Below are positions 33,549-40,892 of a stretch of 64,000 bases of DNA, one piece after another (position 1 is the first letter of the stretch; each line of letters begins with the position of its first letter). A program made the position numbers and the translations under genes. The DNA comes from a virus. The notes beneath the pieces were generated by a model that did no database searches, had not been told where the DNA came from, and saw only the letters and a program-made list of their open reading frames with translations. Location of the stretch: the IMG/VR virus record IMGVR_UViG_3300004151_000007, positions 1 through 64,000 of that record; one strand, 5' to 3'.

Positions 33549-34128
33549 CCACCCCACGGTGCCAACGCGGATCGTCCATATGGCCGCCGCTGTCAACGGT
33601 GCTGGAGGCGTTTCAGCGGCGTGCTTCGTCAAACCGCGCGCCGTTGATCTGGTCCGTGCGACATGGACACTCAGGCCCGACGCTGTGACCTGTCCGAGAT
33701 GCCGCCGCACCCTTGTCATGGGGGGGCTGGAGACCGGCCAGCCCCAACGCCTCCAACTTTCCCGTCGGCGCGGTGCCCGGCTGCCGCCCGGAACCGTCAA
33801 GGTCGACCGCACGAACAAGCTATTGGGGAATCCGTTCCGGCCGATCGACCCCAAGAACCCGGAGCACGTCGCGGCCGCAGTCGCCTACTATGACCGATAC
33901 CTGAGCAACCCGGGCGGCGAGACCTTCGCGTGCGGCCCGGAGACGGGGGTGGTGCTGGCCTTCGTGCCGGCTCCCGATCATGCCCGACGTGTCCTCGACG
34001 CCCTGCCCCAGCTCCGCGGGCGCAATTTGGGCTGCTGGTGTCGCTTGGGCTCCCCCTGCCACGGGGACATCCTTCTGCGCCGGGCCAACGCTGATGATGG
34101 CGCTGGGCCGGTCGTGACGACCTTCTGA
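33541..34128 (+). CDS. DUF4326-like protein with zinc-binding N-terminus
   Basis: 195 residues from ATG 33541, overlapping the DUF1643 stop. The N-terminal half has one CPRC pair. The C-terminal ~110 residues match DUF4326: VKVDRTNKLLGNPFRPIDPK, then PQLRGRNLGCWCRLGSPCHG and DILLRRAN. The CWC...PCHGD motif suggests metal or nucleotide binding; the activity is unknown. The last codons contain a copy of the 18-bp late element. Confidence 0.75.
   Translation: MHDHPTVPTRIVHMAAAVNGAGGVSAACFVKPRAVDLVRATWTLRPDAVTCPRCRRTLVMGGLETGQPQRLQLSRRRGARLPPGTVKVDRTNKLLGNPFRPIDPKNPEHVAAAVAYYDRYLSNPGGETFACGPETGVVLAFVPAPDHARRVLDALPQLRGRNLGCWCRLGSPCHGDILLRRANADDGAGPVVTTF
34110..34127 (+). promoter_or_regulatory. 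18-bp late element, copy inside gene end
   Basis: GGTCGTGACGACCTTCTG at the very end of the DUF4326 gene. No protein gene follows before a terminator, only a structured non-coding stretch. It may drive a small RNA or be chance, since it also encodes PVVTTF. Confidence 0.35.
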
Positions 34129-34298
34129 TCTGGCTCCCATGGGAGCGGTCAGGGCCTGAGAGGAGATCCTGGGTGGCGTGCCGGCGCCGCGGCGAACAAA
34201 GAGACCATCGAGCCCTCTCAGGGGTAGATGCGCGCTTGCGGGAAATGGTCTCGACCGTGCCATAGGGCCGCCCCAACCGGGCGGCCCTATGCTTTTCT
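34129..34298 (+). ncRNA. Candidate structured small RNA
   Basis: This ~170-nt non-coding stretch follows a late-element copy and ends in a strong terminator. Complementary segments CCTGAGAGG (34155-34163)/CCTCTCAGG (34214-34222) and GAGACCAT (34201-34208)/ATGGTCTC (34245-34252) interlace, allowing a pseudoknot. A short palindrome GCTCCCATGGGAGC lies near its start. No known RNA family is recognised. Confidence 0.35.
34259..34298 (+). terminator. Rho-independent terminator
   Basis: Arms GCCATAGGGCCGCC and GGGCGGCCCTATGC (34259-34292) are followed directly by TTTTCT. It is the clearest intrinsic terminator in the window; a late element starts 8 bp after it. Confidence 0.8.
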
Positions 34299-34305
34299 GG
34301 CCAGC

Positions 34306-34323
34306 GGTCGTGACGCGAAGCTG
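34306..34323 (+). promoter_or_regulatory. 18-bp late element, copy E
   Basis: GGTCGTGACGCGAAGCTG, placed between a terminator and the gene at 34388. A stem GATGGT (34323-34328)/ACCATC (34357-34362) begins at its last base. Confidence 0.65.
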
Positions 34324-34387
34324 ATGGTCCTCAAGATCGAGGCATTGCACCCACGCACCATCGCAGCCCCAAGGAGGGGCCATCATC

Positions 34388-34618
34388 ATGACCGTTCGGG
34401 CCAAATTCCGCTGCTTCTATGTCTATCGGTCCCAGGACGGGAAGACCGAAACCGCCCAGCTCCACGCGGTCTACTCCAGCGACCCGGCCGACCCGAATTA
34501 CACCTGGTCGACCGCGACGCCCGGCGGCAACCTGACCATGACGATCAGCAACCCCGCCGCCTTCGGCCTGTTCGAGCAGGGCAAGGAGTACTTCCTGGAT
34601 TTCACCCCCGCCACCTGA
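34388..34618 (+). CDS. Small phage protein (possible virion component)
   Basis: 76 residues with AAGGAGGGG upstream. VRAKFRCFYVYRSQDGKTET, then LTMTISNPAAFGLFEQGKEY and FLDFTPAT, resembles a widespread family of ~75-residue phage proteins of unknown role ending in a YxxDFTPA motif. It is flanked by a terminator and its own late element on one side and a second terminator on the other, so it is a single-gene late unit, which suggests high expression, for example a decoration protein. Confidence 0.65.
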   Translation: MTVRAKFRCFYVYRSQDGKTETAQLHAVYSSDPADPNYTWSTATPGGNLTMTISNPAAFGLFEQGKEYFLDFTPAT

Positions 34619-34634
34619 CTGGCGGCGCGGTGTT

Positions 34635-34670
34635 GGAAAGGGGGTGTACGGCTGGTACACCCCCTTTTCC
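34635..34670 (+). terminator. Terminator after the 76-residue protein gene
   Basis: Arms GGAAAGGGGGTGTAC (34635-34649) and GTACACCCCCTTTTCC (34655-34670) with a 5-nt loop; an A-rich 5' side and T-rich 3' side of the stem give a bidirectional character. Confidence 0.75.
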
Positions 34671-34678
34671 ATGTCCAC

Positions 34679-34712
34679 AACTCGGTACAAAAGATACATT
34701 TCGTACTGAGTT
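34679..34712 (+). promoter_or_regulatory. 34-bp loxP-like dyad, site 1
   Basis: Left arm AACTCGGTACAAA, spacer AGATACAT, right arm TTCGTACTGAGTT; the arms match as inverted repeats at 11 of 13 positions. The 13-8-13 layout is that of a Cre-type site. It is partnered by site 2 at 43924. An operator function is the alternative. Confidence 0.55.
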
Positions 34713-34750
34713 CGGTAGCAAGTGGGCCGCGACGGCGCTATTCCGCGATG

Positions 34751-34768
34751 GGTCGTGACGGAAGCCTG
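34751..34768 (+). promoter_or_regulatory. 18-bp late element, copy F
   Basis: GGTCGTGACGGAAGCCTG, 32 bp before the ATG of the excisionase-like gene. A short stem GTCAT/ATGAC lies in the leader. Confidence 0.55.
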
Positions 34769-34799
34769 TGGGTCATAATCGGCCACGACATGACACGCC

Positions 34800-35009
34800 A
34801 TGACCACCGAGACAATCGCGTCCCCTTTGAAACTGCTGTCGCAGGACGAGGCCGCCGCATCGCTCCGCATCAGCCGTCGGACCCTCCAGCGCCTTCGCGC
34901 ATCCGAAGCTGGTGGCCCGCCCTTCGTCCGCATCGGCGAGCGCCGCATCTGCTATCGCGCGTCCGACCTGGATACATGGCTGGCCGCGCAGCAGGAGGCC
35001 CGCTCGTGA
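34800..35009 (+). CDS. Excisionase-like helix-turn-helix protein
   Basis: 69 residues. LLSQDEAAASLRISRRTLQR then PFVRIGERRICYRASDLDTW form the winged HTH_17 fold of excisionase/AlpA proteins, ending LAAQQEARS. It lies ~90 bp from a loxP-like dyad, so it could direct recombination at it, or it could be a transcription factor. It is driven by late element copy F and overlaps the next gene by GTGA. Confidence 0.72.
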   Translation: MTTETIASPLKLLSQDEAAASLRISRRTLQRLRASEAGGPPFVRIGERRICYRASDLDTWLAAQQEARS

Positions 35010-35191
35010 CGTGGCAGCCCAACAAGCATGCCGGGTTGGCGGCGGAGCTGGAGCGGAAGCGCATCGAACGCATGCAGAAGCTGCGAGACCTGAACGCGCG
35101 CCATTACCGCTTCCCGGCGGCGGAGAAGCCGGTTGCGGATGAGCCGGAGAAGGCTCGCCGTCGCTGTGCCGTCCGGGCGCCTGAAGAGTGA
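35006..35191 (+). CDS. Small basic protein
   Basis: 61 residues from GTG 35006 (GTGA overlap). Strongly charged and helical (LAAELERKRIERMQKLRDLN; ARHYRFPAAEKP). Not recognised. The overlap with both neighbours argues that it is translated. The basic residues could bind nucleic acid. Confidence 0.5.
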   Translation: MTWQPNKHAGLAAELERKRIERMQKLRDLNARHYRFPAAEKPVADEPEKARRRCAVRAPEE

Positions 35192-35373
35192 ACGAGGCCG
35201 CCGTCGCCGTCGCGGCCCGACAGGCTGGGCTCCTACGGGCGGCGAACCCCTATCTGGATGGCACGGCCGAACATGACCGCTGGGACTTGGCGTGGCTGTT
35301 TGCCGATACGGCGTCGGCTGGCGATTCTCCTGACGGCGACCACGGAATGATTGTGCGTAGGAAAGTTCCGTAA
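35188..35373 (+). CDS. Small hypothetical protein
   Basis: 61 residues from GTG 35188, overlapping the previous stop (GTGA). LLRAANPYLDGTAEHDRWDL then AWLFADTASAG looks like a short folded segment with conserved-looking aromatics, but no family comes to mind. Its last codons run into a TAGGAA/TCCTA operator-like dyad. Confidence 0.45.
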   Translation: MNEAAVAVAARQAGLLRAANPYLDGTAEHDRWDLAWLFADTASAGDSPDGDHGMIVRRKVP

Positions 35374-35382
35374 TATCCTATG
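35356..35382. promoter_or_regulatory. Candidate repressor operator
   Basis: CGTAGGAA (35356-35363) and ATCCTATG (35375-35382) are inverted half-sites like those of the repressor region, overlapping the end of the preceding gene. Confidence 0.45.
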
Positions 35383-35506
35383 TATCGCGGTCGCATCCTC
35401 GATCGTTCTCCCACACCTCCAGGCCGGGGCGGCGCATGCCACCCGGTCATTTTTTTGTCTATATACGCACCTCTAAGCGGAATCTTCCACGATTGTGCAA
35501 CCGCCC

Positions 35507-35570
35507 TTGACGTAGGAAATGAGCATAGGCATTGTGGGCAAACACAATGGCGAGCGCCATTATTCCTATG
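35507..35570 (+). promoter_or_regulatory. Promoter region with nested operator dyad
   Basis: TTGACG (35507-35512) resembles a -35 box; it overlaps CGTAGGAA (35511-35518), which pairs with TTCCTATG (35563-35570). Between them lies an inner dyad ATTGTG/CACAAT, the same nested design as at 22209-22245. It probably controls the operon starting at 35658. The rest of the 35374-35657 gap shows no gene. Confidence 0.5.
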
Positions 35571-35657
35571 GAGTAGGTGCTCGCGCAAGCCGGAGGAGAC
35601 CCGCCGTGGTCTTCGCCTATCGCCACGGGCCTTGGCCCCCACCGGAGCGCGTTCTCC

Positions 35658-36023
35658 ATGTCCTTAACCCCCGCTGACGAGGCCAGCCGGTCCTTTGCCT
35701 CGTTGATCGCCACCCTTGAGGATGGCGATCTGTCCAATGATCTGTCCGACCAGGTGCGCGAAATTGTCGCCGCCCTGAATGACGCCGTCGCCAATCAGGG
35801 CGGAAAGCCGAAGGGAACGCTGGTCCTGAAGCTTGATTTCGTCCTGGACAGCGGCGTCATCGAAACGAAGGCCGACGTCAAGGTGACAAAGCCCAAGCAG
35901 TACCGTCGCAAGACGGTCATGTACGCCACCCCGGGCAACCACCTGTCCCGGAAGAACCCCAAGCAGCAGGAACTGCCCTTCCGCGACGTGAACGCCCGCG
36001 AAACCGACGTGCGCGCCGTCTAA
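35658..36023 (+). CDS. Hypothetical early protein upstream of DUF2303 gene
   Basis: 121 residues from ATG 35658; an earlier in-frame start at 35577 adds unlikely sequence. The acidic helical N-terminus (LIATLEDGDLSNDLSDQVRE) is followed by GTLVLKLDFVLDSGVIETKA and a polar tail. Proteins of this shape often precede DUF2303 genes in alphaproteobacterial phages. Function unknown. Confidence 0.6.
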   Translation: MSLTPADEASRSFASLIATLEDGDLSNDLSDQVREIVAALNDAVANQGGKPKGTLVLKLDFVLDSGVIETKADVKVTKPKQYRRKTVMYATPGNHLSRKNPKQQELPFRDVNARETDVRAV

Positions 36024-36079
36024 TCGCCGGCGCCGTCCGGCGCTGGTCTGCCCTGTCACCTTCATCAGCGAGACAAATT

Positions 36080-37081
36080 ATGGTTCCCACCGAAAGCAAC
36101 CTCGCCGGTCTCGGCCAATTTCTTCTTCAGCATATGTCCGAAGGCGCGGCTCTCCAGCGCGTCGGCTTTGTCGCCGGGCACGAGGAGCAGGTCGAGATCA
36201 TGCTCGTGCCCAAGGGGCTTGAGGCCAAGTCGGTCCGGCCCTTCCTGGAGGAATACCGTCAGCGCCCGGATCGCCGCGAAGGCACGGCTGTGATGCAGGA
36301 CCTGGACTCCTTCATCGCTCTGACGAACCGCTTCAAGGACGACAACACGGCCCTGTTCGCCGATGCGAACGCCCCCAGCCCGTCGCTGTTGGCCGTGCTC
36401 GACTATCACGAGCGTGTCAACGTCCCGCCTGCCCCCGACGACACCGAAGGCCTGACAGATTTCCGCCCCGATGCCCTGCCCCGGTTCGGCCGGCACCGCG
36501 TCCTGTACGAGTTCCCGCTGGCGGACGAGTGGAAGGCCTGGACGACGAACAACGGTCGGAAGATGACGCAGACCGAGTTCGCGAGCTTTCTGGAGGATCG
36601 TGGCATCGACATTTTGCCGCCCCCGACCTTCGAGGGGCAGATTTCGGAGGCCGATGCTCATCTCCAGCGCCTCGCCACGCTGATCAACGGCCGGTTTGCG
36701 GGCCCCGAGCGCCTGATGGACCTGTCCCGCAGTCTGGCGGTCCACGAGAACGCCAAGGTGGTCGCGGCGACGAACCTCTCCAGCGGTGAAGGCAACATCA
36801 CCTTCGAGACGGAGCACACCGACTCCGCCGGTCAGAAGCTGGATGTGCCGAACCTCTTCTGCATCGCCATCCCGGTCTTCGAGCATGGCGCCCGGTACCG
36901 CGTCGTGGTCCGGCTGCGCTACCGGAAAGTCGGCCCGACCCTGAACTGGTTCTATGAACTCTACCGTGCCGACATGGTGTCCAATGACGCGCTGCGGCAG
37001 GCCTGCGCGAAGGCCCGCGAGGAGACCGGCCTGCCGCTGTTCCTCGGCAGGCCGGAGACCCCGCGTTCCGGCCGCGACTAA
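36080..37081 (+). CDS. DUF2303 (YfdQ-like) protein
   Basis: 333 residues. The DUF2303 pattern is clear: YRQRPDRREGTAVMQDLDSF, TEFASFLEDRGIDILPP, then NISSGEG-like sequence (NLSSGEGNITFETEHTDSAG) and FCIAIPVFEHGARYRVVVRL. It occurs in many prophages in recombination or early operons. Its role is unknown; ssDNA-related functions have been suggested by context only. Confidence 0.85.
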   Translation: MVPTESNLAGLGQFLLQHMSEGAALQRVGFVAGHEEQVEIMLVPKGLEAKSVRPFLEEYRQRPDRREGTAVMQDLDSFIALTNRFKDDNTALFADANAPSPSLLAVLDYHERVNVPPAPDDTEGLTDFRPDALPRFGRHRVLYEFPLADEWKAWTTNNGRKMTQTEFASFLEDRGIDILPPPTFEGQISEADAHLQRLATLINGRFAGPERLMDLSRSLAVHENAKVVAATNLSSGEGNITFETEHTDSAGQKLDVPNLFCIAIPVFEHGARYRVVVRLRYRKVGPTLNWFYELYRADMVSNDALRQACAKAREETGLPLFLGRPETPRSGRD

Positions 37082-37130
37082 AGTCCAAACGGCGACCGGC
37101 TCGCACCCTCCCTGTGGGCCGGTTAAACCA

Positions 37131-37156
37131 TATATACCTAGCTACCTACCTACTAA
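37131..37156. promoter_or_regulatory. TAGG-repeat array S3
   Basis: Contains ACCTAGCTACCTACCTACTA, the complement of the TAGG array, 11 bp before the XRE regulator start. It overlaps that gene's likely promoter. Confidence 0.5.
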
Positions 37157-37166
37157 GGATTGCGCC

Positions 37167-37571
37167 ATGTCCCGTGCCCTGAAATGCCCAGCCGCTGCGG
37201 TCGCCAACCAGCACATTGCGAACCGGTTGCGCGAGCTGCGCGAGCTGCGCGGTGTCAGCCAACAGAAGCTTGGCGCCGAAGTTGGTGTTTCGTTCCAGCA
37301 GATGCAGAAGTACGAGCGTGGCGGCAACCGCATCAGTGCTGGCGCGCTGGTCCAGCTCGCCCGCGCCCTCGATGTTCCAATCTCCTACTTCTACGACGGG
37401 TTGGATGGCGTGCACCAGGGCGACGACACCCTGGCCACGACCGACCGGGCGGCTCGGAAGCTCGCGCATCAGTGGTCGTTGATCCAGGACGACGGCGCCC
37501 GCACCGCGATCTTCAACCTCTGCCGCGCCATGGCCCCCAGCGCCGTCGCGGGCGAACCGCAGAAGGCGTGA
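37167..37571 (+). CDS. XRE-family transcriptional regulator
   Basis: 134 residues from ATG 37167. LRELRELRGVSQQKLGAEVG and VSFQQMQKYERGGNRISAGA, then LVQLARALDVPISYFYDGL, is the HTH_3 domain in the form common in alphaproteobacteria. The C-terminal ~50 residues are helical. It sits directly after TAGG array S3, so it may be controlled by, or cooperate with, the partition/operator network. Probable regulator of the small-gene operon that follows. Confidence 0.85.
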   Translation: MSRALKCPAAAVANQHIANRLRELRELRGVSQQKLGAEVGVSFQQMQKYERGGNRISAGALVQLARALDVPISYFYDGLDGVHQGDDTLATTDRAARKLAHQWSLIQDDGARTAIFNLCRAMAPSAVAGEPQKA

Positions 37572-37573
37572 CC

Positions 37574-38059
37574 ATGCCGAGGCTGCGCAAGGCCTATGCG
37601 GTGATCGTGCGTGGGTACGATGGTTGCGAAACAGTCTTCGCGCCCACGTCCGCCCAGGCAAAGGCCGCCACGCTACGGGTCATGCATGACGTGGGCGCGC
37701 ATGACGCAAGGAAGTCCCATATGCGCGCCTGCCGCGCCCCCGACAGCGACGTTCTCCTGCCCGACGAACACCGCCTCGTTGCCGATCTGACCCCGAAAGA
37801 ACGCCACATCATCGCGCATGCCTATGGCTCCGATGTCCCTATGGGGAAAGAGGGCTATCGGAACCACTTTTGCACCGATCCGTCGTCCTCCGACGGTCGC
37901 CGGTTGCTCCGCTTGTCGTGGGAGTTCGGGCTGTTCAGCGGGCCGCATGGCGAGAAGGCCTATGGCAACACCGGCATGTGGTGCGGCGCCTTCTTCTTCC
38001 TGACCGAGCTTGGCCGCGAAGTCGCCCGCTCGCTGCTGTCCACATACGGGAGACATTGA
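37574..38059 (+). CDS. Hypothetical protein
   Basis: 161 residues, 2 bp after the regulator gene. The N-terminal half (AYAVIVRGYDGCETVFAPTS then AQAKAATLRVMHDVGAHD) resembles small phage domains that precede winged-helix parts. The C-terminal half (GSDVPMGKEGYRNHFCTDPS, then GMWCGAFFFLTELGREVARS) looks like a winged helix. Not assigned to a family. Confidence 0.5.
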   Translation: MPRLRKAYAVIVRGYDGCETVFAPTSAQAKAATLRVMHDVGAHDARKSHMRACRAPDSDVLLPDEHRLVADLTPKERHIIAHAYGSDVPMGKEGYRNHFCTDPSSSDGRRLLRLSWEFGLFSGPHGEKAYGNTGMWCGAFFFLTELGREVARSLLSTYGRH

Positions 38060-38061
38060 CC

Positions 38062-38517
38062 ATGAACGTGCTCGACACCTCCAAGCCCGTGCGGACCCGT
38101 TGCGGTTATCCCGCCCGGATCATTTGCGCCGATCGCCTGGGCCTGTACCCGATCATCGCCCTGTACCTTCACGACACGGGCCGCGAGCGGACGGTCCACA
38201 CCATGGCCGATGGCAATGCGGGCACCGATGAACACCCGCTCGACTTGGTCAACGTCCCGGAGAGCGAGGCCATCTATCCCGTGAACCCGCTCCTCCAGCT
38301 CCTGGCCGATCCGAGCCCGGAGGAGTTCCGTCGCGTGGCGTCCCGCGTCGAGGAGGCCATCGCCAACTCCACCACGCCGGTGGACGACGCCGGCGTGGCC
38401 CTCGCGATCATGATGGGGATGATGCAGGAGGTCCGCTCCAGGGTCTCCCTGCCGCTGGTATTCGAAGGCGCCGTGACCGAACTGGCGCGGCTGCGCGCTG
38501 GAGCGAGCTCTCAGTGA
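38062..38517 (+). CDS. Hypothetical protein
   Basis: 151 residues from ATG 38062. A short beta-rich start (TRCGYPARIICADRLGLYPI, IALYLHD) resembles a small KTSC/SH3-like phage domain. A helical part follows (VEEAIANSTTPVDDAGVALA). It overlaps the methyltransferase gene by 4 bp. Function unknown. Confidence 0.5.
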   Translation: MNVLDTSKPVRTRCGYPARIICADRLGLYPIIALYLHDTGRERTVHTMADGNAGTDEHPLDLVNVPESEAIYPVNPLLQLLADPSPEEFRRVASRVEEAIANSTTPVDDAGVALAIMMGMMQEVRSRVSLPLVFEGAVTELARLRAGASSQ

Positions 38518-40241
38518 CCAGTCGCGCCTACTACAACGAATACGATCCTTTCGCAGCACGTTGGCTTCGGAATCTGATCGCGGCAAACCTAATCGCACCC
38601 GGTGACGTGGATGAGCGCTCAATTGTCGATGTTCGGGCCGACGACCTCGTCGGATACACCCAGCACCACTTCTTCGCCGGGGTTGGGGGGTGGTCGCTCG
38701 CCCTCCGTTCCGCCGGGTGGCCCGACGACAGGCCAATCTGGACCGGCTCCTGCCCGTGTCAGCCGCTTTCGGGCGCGGGACAACGAAAAGGCCATGAAGA
38801 CGAGCGACACCTCTGGCCCGCTTTTTTCGACCTTATCGCCGAGCGCGGTCCTTCAACGATCGCTGGAGAGCAGGTTGCGAGCGCGGATGGGCGCGAGTGG
38901 TACTCTGCTGTACAAGCTGACCTGGAAACAATGGGATATGCCTGCGGGGCCGCCGATCTGTGCTCTCCGGGCGTCGGCCTGGAGTGGCAAGCCACAGCGG
39001 CAGCACAATGGCTGGACTGGGCCATTCTGCATTGTCCAGATCCCAACCTCGCCTCCGAAATGCGTCATTTTGCCGATTGGGCTGGCCGAGAAATTGTCGC
39101 AGGCGCTCCAAACATTCGCCAGCGCCTGTACTGGGTGGCCAACCGCGCGGGCGACCGATGGGGAGAAGAATACCAGGACCCTGGAAGGCGCCTTAACCGA
39201 AATCAGCAGAAAGGGGAGCCCTCAGGATCTCTGCCAGGCGGCCCTGATTTCGTCCTGGCCAACGCCACAAGCTCGGGATCATTACCCGGCACACTCCGCA
39301 GAGTATGTGGCGCTCAAGAAGGGGCAGGGGCATGGCATGGCCAATCTCAACGACGTCACGATGTTGGCGGCGTGGCCCACCCCCCAAGCGCAAGACGGAT
39401 CGGGCGGGGGGCAAGCCAAGCGAGCGGCGGGATCGGAGCGACACGGTGCGAATCTGAACGACTTCGCCATGCTGACGGGTTGGCCAACTCCGACGGTCGG
39501 GAATGCCACAGGCAACCAGGCGGCCAAGCATGCCAGTTCAACGGGGAGGCGGCCGGACGGAAGCAAAGCGACGGTCAGCCTGAATGCGGTTGCCCAGATT
39601 GCCGGTTGGCCAACGCCCATGGCGGGGACGCCTGCACAGAAGGGGTACAACGCGGCGGGGAACACGGACAGCAGCCGGAAGACGGTGGAATTGGCAGGGT
39701 GGAGCACGCCGACTGCGAGGGACGGGACGCGGGGCAGCCTGCCGCCGAGGCCGACGGACACCGGGGTGCCTCTGGATCAGATGGCGGCGTTGAGCGGGTG
39801 GGCAACGCCCAGCGCGACGGACGGGGAGCGCGGCGGGACGATCACCGAGAACATGACGGGATCGTCCACGGCGCAGCAAGCTCGCTTGGTGGGCTGGGCG
39901 ACACCGGCAGCAAGAGACTTCCGCCACGCGAACGCGACGCCGTTTGCAGATCGTGGGGGAGGGACGAAGGGGGAACAACTGAACAATCAAGCGGTCCATC
40001 TTCTAACGTTGCGGCGCACGAAGATGGACGGCCCGGCACGCGTCACGGTGGATGGGGAACTGTTGACTGGCTCTTCTGCACAGATGAGTGCTGGCGGCCA
40101 GTTGCACCCAGCACATTCCCTTTGGCTTCAGGGATACCCCATCGTGTGGGCCTCCTACGCGGCGCCGGAAACGCGATCAACCCGGAACTTGCAGCCGAGT
40201 TCATGAGGGCTGTGATGGATGTCGTGGATCATGACGTCTGA
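38514..40241 (+). CDS. C5-cytosine DNA methyltransferase
   Basis: 575 residues. HHFFAGVGGWSLALRSAGWP is motif I, WTGSCPCQPLSGAGQ motif IV with the catalytic Cys, GEQVAS motif VI-like (usually ENV), and APNIRQRLYWVA motif VIII. GNAINPELAAEFMRAVMDV at the end is motif X. Between ~250 and ~510 lies a long low-complexity variable region dominated by Gly/Arg/Ala (HADGLANSDGRECHRQPGGQ). Nearly the whole gene is also open in the +1 frame, where a second recognisable phage protein is encoded. Confidence 0.85.
   Translation: MTSRAYYNEYDPFAARWLRNLIAANLIAPGDVDERSIVDVRADDLVGYTQHHFFAGVGGWSLALRSAGWPDDRPIWTGSCPCQPLSGAGQRKGHEDERHLWPAFFDLIAERGPSTIAGEQVASADGREWYSAVQADLETMGYACGAADLCSPGVGLEWQATAAAQWLDWAILHCPDPNLASEMRHFADWAGREIVAGAPNIRQRLYWVANRAGDRWGEEYQDPGRRLNRNQQKGEPSGSLPGGPDFVLANATSSGSLPGTLRRVCGAQEGAGAWHGQSQRRHDVGGVAHPPSARRIGRGASQASGGIGATRCESERLRHADGLANSDGRECHRQPGGQACQFNGEAAGRKQSDGQPECGCPDCRLANAHGGDACTEGVQRGGEHGQQPEDGGIGRVEHADCEGRDAGQPAAEADGHRGASGSDGGVERVGNAQRDGRGARRDDHREHDGIVHGAASSLGGLGDTGSKRLPPRERDAVCRSWGRDEGGTTEQSSGPSSNVAAHEDGRPGTRHGGWGTVDWLFCTDECWRPVAPSTFPLASGIPHRVGLLRGAGNAINPELAAEFMRAVMDVVDHDV
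38611..40206 (+). CDS. Overprinted WPTP-repeat protein (second frame of the methyltransferase gene)
   Basis: 531 residues from ATG 38611 (a GTG at 38602 is in frame), entirely inside the C5-methyltransferase gene. It has its own family pattern: AQLSMFGPTTSSDTPSTTSS, then LLYKLTWKQWDMPAGPPICA, then about seven repeats of GWPTPxARD type (GWPTPTVGNATGNQ; AWPTPQAQDGSGG), and HSLWLQGYPIVWASYAAPET near the end. This matches proteins I know from other phages, again paired with a cytosine methyltransferase. Function unknown; the repeats could be a target-recognition or anti-defence module. Confidence 0.6.
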   Translation: MSAQLSMFGPTTSSDTPSTTSSPGLGGGRSPSVPPGGPTTGQSGPAPARVSRFRARDNEKAMKTSDTSGPLFSTLSPSAVLQRSLESRLRARMGASGTLLYKLTWKQWDMPAGPPICALRASAWSGKPQRQHNGWTGPFCIVQIPTSPPKCVILPIGLAEKLSQALQTFASACTGWPTARATDGEKNTRTLEGALTEISRKGSPQDLCQAALISSWPTPQARDHYPAHSAEYVALKKGQGHGMANLNDVTMLAAWPTPQAQDGSGGGQAKRAAGSERHGANLNDFAMLTGWPTPTVGNATGNQAAKHASSTGRRPDGSKATVSLNAVAQIAGWPTPMAGTPAQKGYNAAGNTDSSRKTVELAGWSTPTARDGTRGSLPPRPTDTGVPLDQMAALSGWATPSATDGERGGTITENMTGSSTAQQARLVGWATPAARDFRHANATPFADRGGGTKGEQLNNQAVHLLTLRRTKMDGPARVTVDGELLTGSSAQMSAGGQLHPAHSLWLQGYPIVWASYAAPETRSTRNLQPSS

Positions 40242-40827
40242 CGTTTCAATGCAACCTCACCCTCCTCCATTCGCCGACCTACCTGCTGGCAAGCGTTACC
40301 CCGTGATTTATGCCGATCCGGCATGGTGGTGGAAGTCGTACAGCGTGAAGGGTGCGGGCCGGAGTCCGGATCGGCATTACCGATGCATGTCGCTGGAGCA
40401 GATCAAAGCCCTGCCGGTCGCCAGCTTGGCGGCCGATGACTGCGTGCTGCTGATGTGGGCGACTGACCCGCTGCTGGACAAGGCGTTCGAGGTCATACGG
40501 TCCTGGGGCTTTACGTACAAAACTGTCGGCTTCTACTGGACCAAGGAGAATGCCGACGGCTCGGATTTCATGGGGGCAGGGTACTGGACGCGGGCGAATC
40601 CGGAACAATGCCTGTTGGCCACACGCGGCAGGCCCAAGCGTCTGAACGCGGATGTTCGCAGATGGGTCAGCTCTCGGCGGCGGGGGCACAGCCGCAAGCC
40701 TGATGAGATCTATGGCCGGATCGAGCGGCTGGTTGGTGGGCCGTACCTGGAACTGTTCTGCCGCTCCGGCGCGCCCGGATGGGATACATGGGGCGATGAG
40801 GTTGGGAAATACAAGGTCGGAACCTAG
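40219..40827 (+). CDS. MT-A70-family adenine methyltransferase
   Basis: Up to 202 residues; the start is uncertain (ATG 40219, 40231 or 40252). YPVIYADPAWWWKSYSVKGA has DPAW in place of the DPPW catalytic motif of MT-A70 enzymes. The fold continues with HYRCMSLEQIKALPVASLAA, LLMWATDPLLDKAFEVIRSW and GYWTRANPEQCLLATRGRPK, then RRGHSRKPDEIYGRIERLV and LELFCRSG. It should methylate adenine N6 in DNA. It overlaps the C5-methyltransferase end by 23 bp. Confidence 0.88.
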   Translation: MSWIMTSDVSMQPHPPPFADLPAGKRYPVIYADPAWWWKSYSVKGAGRSPDRHYRCMSLEQIKALPVASLAADDCVLLMWATDPLLDKAFEVIRSWGFTYKTVGFYWTKENADGSDFMGAGYWTRANPEQCLLATRGRPKRLNADVRRWVSSRRRGHSRKPDEIYGRIERLVGGPYLELFCRSGAPGWDTWGDEVGKYKVGT

Positions 40828-40892
40828 CCGACTAAGACGCGAGTCCAGGGCGTTTTGCGACGTGGCGCAATCACCTCTTGAGAGAAAATGCA

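Noticed and set aside
34679-34712. Calling the 34-bp dyads true loxP sites
   Set aside because: Only the layout matches; arm sequences differ from loxP and the two spacers differ from each other, so they are reported as loxP-like candidates.
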